Shown here: positions 6,985-10,313 of the stretch, in pieces
Layout: the number at the start of each line of letters is the position of its first letter
Position numbering within the stretch: the stretch's first letter is position 1
Assembly (NCBI GenBank): GCA_028710915.1
Contig: JAQTTF010000028.1
Coordinates: 1-10,313, forward strand
Direction: 5' to 3'
From: Minisyncoccota bacterium
GTDB taxonomy: Bacteria > Patescibacteriota > Minisyncoccia > Phycocordibacterales > JAQTLZ01
DNA: 10,313 nucleotides
Position numbers and translations under genes: made by a program
Notes under the pieces: generated by a model
The model's input: only the letters and a program-made list of their open reading frames with translations
Databases searched by the model: none
What the model was told of the DNA's origin: nothing

Positions 6985-7036
6985 ACTTCAAAAGTGCCAG
7001 GAGCGGTTCATCCGATTTTCAGGATGAACCGCTCCT
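6985..7036 (-). terminator. strong stem-loop ending the 7058-7669 gene
   Basis: A perfect 15-bp stem (6999-7013 with 7022-7036, AGGAGCGGTTCATCC) encloses an 8-base loop 21 bases past the stop. The tail on the minus strand is only GGCACTTTTG, so termination by the usual U-run is weak. The stem may instead protect the 3' end. Confidence 0.65.
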
Positions 7037-7057
7037 CCGGGGAGGCCGGCGCGCCAG

Positions 7058-7669
7058 CTACTTGGTAGCGGCGTTGCCGGGGACGGGGGTGTTGTTGGCG
7101 ATCAAGGCGTGCGTATTCGTGGCGTTCTGCGGTAAGGAATTCATGGTCAGCATGTGTTCGAGCGCTTTAGCGTCGAGCACAGGAACCTTGAGTACTTCCA
7201 CCGCCCGGTTACGCAGTTCGTCGTTCAACGCGTAGTTCATATGGATGCCGCCGGCGCCGTCGAGTGCGATGATTTCGGATCCGAGATTCGCACTCAACGT
7301 TTTGCCGTCGATCAGCTTTTGCCGCGCGACGTCATAGTTGAGCTTGGTGACTTTGCCGCCCGATAGGTCTGCCGCCGTGGCCGTCAACTTGTGCTTTTCG
7401 ATCAACTGGAACATGGCGATGATCTGCGCCGAGCCGTCGATGATGAGCACGTGCTGCGCGCTAACCTTGCTGTCCGCGACTTGCGCTTTGGCCTGATCCG
7501 CCGCCGTGGCCGTGGTCTTCAAATCGGTCTGCACGCCGTCCTTGTTGAGCGTGGTCGCCGCGGTCTTGCCCGGATCGTTCGGCTGCGATTCCCCCGCACG
7601 CGTAGCGATCGCCGCCAACGCCAAAATGGTCATCAACTGCAACATCGTCATGAGACGCGTCGTCTTCAT
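7058..7669 (-). CDS. orphan secreted Ala/Thr-rich protein, GC-rich gene
   Basis: I do not recognise this 203-residue protein. It starts with a Lys/Arg plus hydrophobic signal peptide (MKTTRLMTMLQLMTILALAAIATRA, likely cleavage before GES at 27). A low-complexity Thr/Ala/Asp/Lys linker (about 28-66) follows, then a mixed alpha/beta-looking region (70-180; HVLIIDGSAQIIAMFQLIEKH, SEIIALDGAGGIHMNYALND, VEVLKVPVLDAKALEHML). It has no Cys or Trp. An AAGGAG site lies 5 bases before the ATG at 7667-7669, supporting the start. The gene is plainly GC-richer than dnaX (my count for 7081-7140 is 35 of 60 G+C, against 17 of 60 for 6421-6480 in dnaX). It has its own promoter, a hairpin-rich leader and a terminator stem, so it is probably monocistronic and possibly acquired. 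Confidence 0.78.
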   Translation of the reverse strand: MKTTRLMTMLQLMTILALAAIATRAGESQPNDPGKTAATTLNKDGVQTDLKTTATAADQAKAQVADSKVSAQHVLIIDGSAQIIAMFQLIEKHKLTATAADLSGGKVTKLNYDVARQKLIDGKTLSANLGSEIIALDGAGGIHMNYALNDELRNRAVEVLKVPVLDAKALEHMLTMNSLPQNATNTHALIANNTPVPGNAATK

Positions 7670-7832
7670 GAGTACTCCTTCCCCAGGGGTTTATGAGCCC
7701 CCGACTTCACTTCGTGTGGGATCGAAATCCCACTCCCTTGTTTTCTAGCAACAAAACAACGCCCCCATTGGACGAGTTTCATTAACTAGATTACCCTTTG
7801 ATTGTTTTTTCAAACTCTGCACTTTTTTGCCA
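7670..7832 (-). promoter_or_regulatory. structured 5' leader of the 7058-7669 gene
   Basis: The expected leader is about 160 bases and carries three hairpins. TTGTTTT/AAAACAA spans 7738-7759. A perfect 7-bp stem GTGGGAT/ATCCCAC (7716-7733) closes on the minus strand with a TTCG loop. A GGGG/CCCC stem (7686-7689 with 7698-7701) lies just before the Shine-Dalgarno site and competes with an adjacent CCCC (7681-7684) for the GGGG. The last pair of options could switch access to the ribosome site. No known riboswitch class is recognised. Confidence 0.5.
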
Positions 7833-7838
7833 GGCCAC

Positions 7839-7867
7839 ACCTTAGCACACACTCAAAACAAAGTCAA
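7839..7867 (-). promoter_or_regulatory. sigma70-type promoter of the 7058-7669 gene
   Basis: TTGACT (7862-7867) and TAAGGT (7839-7844) are separated by 17 bases, and TGC precedes the -10 as an extended element. The position, just after the terminator of the upstream gene, fits. Confidence 0.5.
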
Positions 7868-7900
7868 ACAAGCGCCTATCTCCTACTTTTGATATTCTCT

Positions 7901-7943
7901 ACAAATAAAAATAGTGAAACGACCCGAAGGCAATTCCACTATT
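7901..7943 (-). terminator. intrinsic terminator of the 7942-8547 gene
   Basis: A 10-bp stem with one G-U pair (7934-7943 with 7910-7919) has a 14-base loop and is followed on the minus strand by TTTATTTGT. The upstream arm overlaps the stop codon. Confidence 0.6.
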
Positions 7944-8547
7944 AAACATTTGAGTCCGGAGGATGCTGTCGCCCTTTAGAAAAGAGTTTTCGAATTCTAT
8001 TCTCTGCCGGTGTCGGCGGAGGCAAGGGATCGAGATCTTTTCGAAAAATTGAACCTTCGCCCTCTCGAATCAAAGTCCAAAAAAAGAGCCGCCAACTGCT
8101 TCTTGCAGACCCGCGCTTTAATTCCAGGGCGCATCCAGGCTTCACAAGTTTCTTCCGAATAATGCGCCTCATCAATTTCGAAGTCTGGGGCAAAGATTTC
8201 CGCTCCGTAAGCGAAAGTCTTTTCAGAAAAGTAGCTCCCCAAGAAGCAGAACTTACAAGCACAACCTGTTGAGCGACCTTCCCGTAAGAAAGCACTATCT
8301 CACACAATTCCCTGCCAGAGCATCTAGCTCCGCATTCTTTATTCAAACACGGCAAGAGGTCAAAACTCCCCTCACACCTCTCTGCAATTTCACTTCCCAC
8401 CAACACCGAAGCATTGTCAGTCGCAGCAAATACTACGAATTTGCCGCGAGATGTGTTGGCTGACATGCGCTTCTGTAGTTCTTGAATGACTAAAGGCGTA
8501 GCCTCCCCGATCCCGGGGCGGACAAATACCACGCTTCTTAATTGCAT
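7942..8547 (-). CDS. orphan protein, possible degenerate histidine-phosphatase fold
   Basis: This 201-residue cytosolic protein has no known name. Its N-terminal half resembles a histidine phosphatase in outline: strand SVVFVRPG (5-12) where the family has the RHG motif, a helix, strand KFVVFAATDN (36-45), then VVLVSSASWGATFL (95-108) where the second catalytic His usually lies. Both catalytic His residues are missing (RPG, VSSAS), so an active enzyme is unlikely. A Cys cluster (67, 72, 76, 82; C-x4-C-x3-C-x5-C) could bind metal. The C-terminal 80 residues are basic and Pro-rich at the end (PLPPPTP). I chose the ATG at 8545-8547 because AAAGGAG lies 6 bases upstream and a good promoter lies just beyond. 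The frame is open further back but runs through that promoter and a terminator. The gene at 8709-9164 has a parallel layout. Confidence 0.7.
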   Translation of the reverse strand: MQLRSVVFVRPGIGEATPLVIQELQKRMSANTSRGKFVVFAATDNASVLVGSEIAERCEGSFDLLPCLNKECGARCSGRELCEIVLSYGKVAQQVVLVSSASWGATFLKRLSLTERKSLPQTSKLMRRIIRKKLVKPGCALELKRGSARSSWRLFFWTLIREGEGSIFRKDLDPLPPPTPAENRIRKLFSKGRQHPPDSNV

Positions 8548-8600
8548 GGACATCTCCTTTCCGAGAGGGTTCACTTCAAAAAACGACGAGTTCAAACTAC

Positions 8601-8630
8601 ATACTATCCTTAAAAAAGTTTTATCGTCAA
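8601..8630 (-). promoter_or_regulatory. sigma70-type promoter of the 7942-8547 gene
   Basis: TTGACG (8625-8630) and TAGTAT (8601-8606) are separated by 18 bases. The leader would be about 45 bases. Its place right after the upstream gene's terminator supports it and argues against the longer reading frame. Confidence 0.65.
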
Positions 8631-8642
8631 ATATTTCACAGG

Positions 8643-8670
8643 AAAAAAGGGGCTGTCTCATGACGGCTCC
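8643..8670 (-). terminator. intrinsic terminator of the 8709-9164 gene
   Basis: GGAGCCGTC (8662-8670) and GACAGCCCC (8649-8657) form a 9-base stem with two A-C mismatches and an ATGA loop, followed by TTTTTT on the minus strand. In the plus-strand transcript the same stem is fully paired with two G-U wobbles. It lies 39 bases past the stop of the upstream gene. Confidence 0.55.
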
Positions 8671-8708
8671 TTTTGCAATCTTCACACCTTCGAACCAAGC
8701 GAGGTTCT

Positions 8709-9164
8709 TTATTCGCCTTCGTCTAACTTTCCCCCCAAAGCAGGAAGCGCCAAAGCATCGGGTTCCTCTTGGAGAGGGACAAGATTCTCGACGGTCCTTG
8801 TCTCTGTGTGCGGAGGCCTATTAAATGGCGTATCGCCGATGTTGTGGGCGACAGAGATCAAGACTTTGCCCGACGCGCTGCCATTAACCAAGACTACTAC
8901 CTCGTGCTCTTCGAAGACCGACTTTCTGTTTTCGACTAGAGCACTAAGATTGTAGAAACCGGAAAGCGCGTCCCACTTCTGAAACACAGCTTTAGGAAAT
9001 TTTCGCCGAAGAAGCGCGACCACTTCCGCGACACAATCATCGCCTAATCCAAAGAGCACTGCCAGCGATCCGTCGCATGGCAAGGGACAAAGTTTCCCTG
9101 CGAGACCCTCAGCACCTCGAGGATCAAAAGGAGCCATGTCAGTAACGATTATCGTTCCGCCCAT
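8709..9164 (-). CDS. orphan protein, possible degenerate histidine-phosphatase-like paralog
   Basis: I do not recognise this 151-residue acidic protein. Its order of strands resembles that of the next gene downstream: GTIIVTDMAP (3-12), SLAVLFGLGDDCVAEVVALL (33-52), KAVFQKWDALSGF (58-70) and EVVVLVNGSASGKVLISVAHN (88-108). The last segment corresponds to VVLVSSASWGATFL in the neighbour. The catalytic RHG and second His of histidine phosphatases are absent. Its C-terminal tail is Pro/Glu-rich and probably disordered. I chose the ATG at 9162-9164, which has GGGGGT 4 bases upstream. The frame extends to 9251 only by way of a TTG. No signal peptide or membrane segment is seen. The gene is cytosolic and monocistronic by its terminator. 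The fold assignment is inference only; that it is a real gene is better supported. Confidence 0.65.
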   Translation of the reverse strand: MGGTIIVTDMAPFDPRGAEGLAGKLCPLPCDGSLAVLFGLGDDCVAEVVALLRRKFPKAVFQKWDALSGFYNLSALVENRKSVFEEHEVVVLVNGSASGKVLISVAHNIGDTPFNRPPHTETRTVENLVPLQEEPDALALPALGGKLDEGE

Positions 9165-9259
9165 TTTTACCCCCAATCTTGATGTGATGGAAACAAGGGA
9201 AACATCAACTGCAACTCTATTTAGCGTATGCCTCTTCAAGAGAGGAATCAAACCTCCTC

Positions 9260-9268
9260 TGTGGATAA
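9260..9268 (-). promoter_or_regulatory. consensus DnaA-box 9-mer in a gene-free stretch
   Basis: TTATCCACA, the perfect DnaA box, lies in the 230-base gap 9165-9394. Nearby are a small hairpin CCTCT/AGAGG (around 9230-9245) and an AT-rich stretch (9295-9340). The gap also must hold the promoter of the 8709-9164 gene. TTGATT, 17 bases, TACGCT is possible there but weak. Confidence 0.3.
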
Positions 9269-9329
9269 TTTATTAAAATCTTTGGCAAACTACTCCGCTT
9301 CTCAAATAAATTAAAAAATAATTTTGAAA

Positions 9330-9374
9330 ATATAAATACTGCGGGACCAACGAATGCAAGCACTCGTTGGTCCC
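9330..9374 (-). terminator. stem-loop terminator of the 9395-9943 gene
   Basis: A perfect 11-bp stem GGGACCAACGA/TCGTTGGTCCC (9343-9353 with 9364-9374) encloses a 10-base loop 20 bases past the stop. On the minus strand it is followed by GCAGTATTTATATTTTC, an AT-rich but broken U-tract. Confidence 0.65.
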
Positions 9375-9394
9375 TTGGGGAAACTTCTTCTGCC

Positions 9395-9943
9395 CTACAC
9401 AGACTGCTGGCCGGCGCTGTTCATGTTGGAGCCGTTGCTGTTGTTGTAGAGGCCGAAATACGTCGCGATCCCGAAATCCGTGTTGCCGCGTTGTGGCGAC
9501 TGCGTCCATGCGGAAACGGAATTCATGTTACCCGTGCTACTGCCGGCGCTAATCTTGTTGTCTTCGATGTTCAGCGCGTAGGCGGTATTCGTCAGGCTGG
9601 CTTGCGGCGAAGGATTGACATTCGCCGCGGCCCGGAACTCCAGATTGGCGCCGTTGTTGCTCTCGATGTTGGCGTTGTTCTGGCAGTTCGTGTTCTGCAC
9701 GATCGCGTTCACGTCGGCATAGAGCATCGCGCCGCCGTTCTCGGTATTCAGCCGGTCATTGCGGTACGCCAGCGAGTAAGAGCTGACGTTTTGCGGACTG
9801 ACGCTGACTTCGATGCGCGCGCTGATCATCTTCGAATCGTTCGTCGCGGCATTCCCAGGCGGCTTGCTCCACACGGCGGAACAAATGATGAGGCACGCTG
9901 CGATCAGCATCGTCCTCACGGGGTTGCGGTTGACGTTGGTCAT
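9395..9943 (-). CDS. orphan secreted Asn-rich protein, GC-rich gene
   Basis: I do not recognise this 182-residue protein. A signal peptide (RTMLIAACLIICSAVWS, about 10-26) is followed by a polar mature region with 31 Asn by my count (about 17% of the protein), many Ser, Ala and Gln, and almost no Lys or Leu. Only one Cys (87) lies in the mature part. Short polar segments such as NNANIESNNGANLEF and YNNSNGSNMNSAGQQ recall Asn-rich adhesin or amyloid-like surface proteins, but no curlin-type repeat is clear. LIIC is not a good lipobox. The gene is GC-rich like 7058-7669 and unlike dnaX. It has its own promoter, a structured leader and a perfect terminator stem. The start is the ATG at 9941-9943, 10 bases from AGGAGG. 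A nearer ATG (9948-9950) is in another frame. Confidence 0.75.
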   Translation of the reverse strand: MTNVNRNPVRTMLIAACLIICSAVWSKPPGNAATNDSKMISARIEVSVSPQNVSSYSLAYRNDRLNTENGGAMLYADVNAIVQNTNCQNNANIESNNGANLEFRAAANVNPSPQASLTNTAYALNIEDNKISAGSSTGNMNSVSAWTQSPQRGNTDFGIATYFGLYNNSNGSNMNSAGQQSV

Positions 9944-10051
9944 GGTTCATGGCCCTCCTCTGGCCATCTGCCTCACACAGAGAGGCAATTTGTACTGCGT
10001 CCTCTGTCCGCGATCGCCCATATAGGCAACTAATCTAAAAACGGACAGCAC
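9944..10051 (-). promoter_or_regulatory. structured 5' leader of the 9395-9943 gene
   Basis: The leader of about 110 bases holds three stems: CTGTCCG/CGGACAG (10004-10010 with 10042-10048), TGCCTC/GAGGCA (9969-9974 with 9982-9987) and GGCC/GGCC (9951-9954 with 9962-9965). The last puts most of the Shine-Dalgarno AGGAGG in its 7-base loop. This suggests translation control by structure. An out-of-frame ATG lies between the site and the true start. Confidence 0.5.
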
Positions 10052-10057
10052 CTATTA

Positions 10058-10086
10058 ATAGTACAGAGGGTTTCGGAAAAAGCCAA
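10058..10086 (-). promoter_or_regulatory. sigma70-type promoter of the 9395-9943 gene
   Basis: TTGGCT (10081-10086) and TACTAT (10058-10063) are separated by 17 bases, in the short gap after the dus stop. A second -10-like TATATG occurs nearer the gene. Confidence 0.5.
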
Positions 10087-10097
10087 TAGTTACCTAA

Positions 10098-10313
10098 CTA
10101 CTTATCCACAGTCGCAAGAAATTCTTTCACGAGAGATTTTATTTCCGATGAGTTAGTGGTCTCCATAAGTTTCGTGCGCAACTCTTTTGCCCCCGGAAAT
10201 CCTTCAACGTAAGCTTTGAAGTGTTTTTTCATAAGAGCAAAATTTTTGATGCCCCCAAGAAGCTCTTCAAAAAGTTCCGAATGCTCGCACATCACCTTAA
10301 ATCTTTCGGGAAG
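10098..10313 (-). CDS. dus: tRNA-dihydrouridine synthase, C-terminal end only
   Basis: Only the last 71 residues are in the window; the N-terminal FMN-binding barrel lies beyond the right edge. The visible part is the helical tRNA-binding C-terminal domain of the Dus family: a helix HSELFEELLGG, then FALMKKHFKAYVEGFPGAKELRTKLMETTNSSEI. This matches the family pattern of an Met-[Arg/Lys]-Lys-His motif followed by Gly-x-Pro-Gly-Ala and an Arg. Dus enzymes reduce uridine to dihydrouridine in tRNA D-loops using NADPH and FMN. The open frame continues to the edge (LPERFKVMCEHS), so the GTG at 10295 is not a start. The stop is followed within a few bases by the promoter of the next gene, so dus ends its transcription unit here. 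Confidence 0.88.
   Translation of the reverse strand, partial: LPERFKVMCEHSELFEELLGGIKNFALMKKHFKAYVEGFPGAKELRTKLMETTNSSEIKSLVKEFLATVDK

Noticed and set aside
7391..7748. Plus-strand open frames over the 7058-7669 gene
   Set aside because: They are Arg-rich or low-complexity shadows. The minus-strand frame has an ideal Shine-Dalgarno site and signal peptide.
8548..8661. Upstream start at 8661 for the 7942-8547 gene, preceded by AAAGGAG
   Set aside because: That sequence is the 5' arm of a stem with a T6 tail, and the next bases carry a good -35/-10 pair, so the extra residues would be translated terminator and promoter.
9491..10033. Long open frame on the plus strand opposite the Asn-rich protein gene
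   Set aside because: It is Arg/Val-rich shadow coding from a GC-rich gene. It has no Shine-Dalgarno site and runs through the promoter and leader of the minus-strand gene, which has a signal peptide and terminator.
10293..10295. GTG as start of a 65-residue protein
   Set aside because: The frame continues open to the window edge and the sequence is the C-terminal domain of a Dus protein.
1..10313. CRISPR array, rRNA, transposase or insertion sequence
   Set aside because: No regularly spaced repeats, rRNA-like tracts or transposase motifs were seen.

Overview
The window looks like part of a small-genome Candidate Phyla Radiation bacterium (Patescibacteria, most likely Parcubacteria). This is inferred from protein style, not from a database match. 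The clues are a short DnaX lacking the usual zinc module, a large secreted protein ending in a compact peptidoglycan-binding domain, and -10 boxes that almost touch start codons. All ten supported protein genes and both tRNAs lie on the minus strand, so transcription runs from high to low coordinates. Every plus-strand frame I checked is a shadow.

Region by region, read downstream from the right edge. The window opens with the C-terminal end of a tRNA-dihydrouridine synthase (10098-10313). Next come four orphan genes, each with its own promoter, Shine-Dalgarno site and/or terminator. They are an Asn-rich secreted protein (9395-9943), two cytosolic proteins that resemble degenerate histidine-phosphatase folds (8709-9164 and 7942-8547), and an Ala/Thr-rich secreted protein (7058-7669). 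The two secreted-protein genes are much GC-richer than the core genes. Both have hairpin-rich leaders and end in long perfect stem-loops. After a hairpin-rich gap come dnaX (5736-6767) and an ArsA/GET3-like ATPase (4743-5663). The ATPase promoter is embedded in the dnaX stop region.

Two tRNA-Gln(UUG) genes follow (4574-4644 and 4238-4310). The spacer between them is packed with inverted repeats and carries a decayed tRNA 3' fragment. Beyond them lie a 753-residue exported protein (FN3-like, LamG-like and PG-binding regions), a DUF1761-like membrane protein, a DoxX-family membrane protein, and an alpha/beta hydrolase that overlaps doxX by four bases and runs off the left edge.

Functionally, the left part is envelope and small-molecule housekeeping. 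The middle is replication (clamp loader) plus a P-loop ATPase of unknown client. The right part is an accessory island of orphan genes between dus and dnaX, and is the part most likely to hold something undescribed. The core genes tend to have a -10 box right at the start codon, while the island genes and the ArsA-like gene use -35/-10 promoters with Shine-Dalgarno sites. This split is visible in the sequence, but its meaning is my inference.
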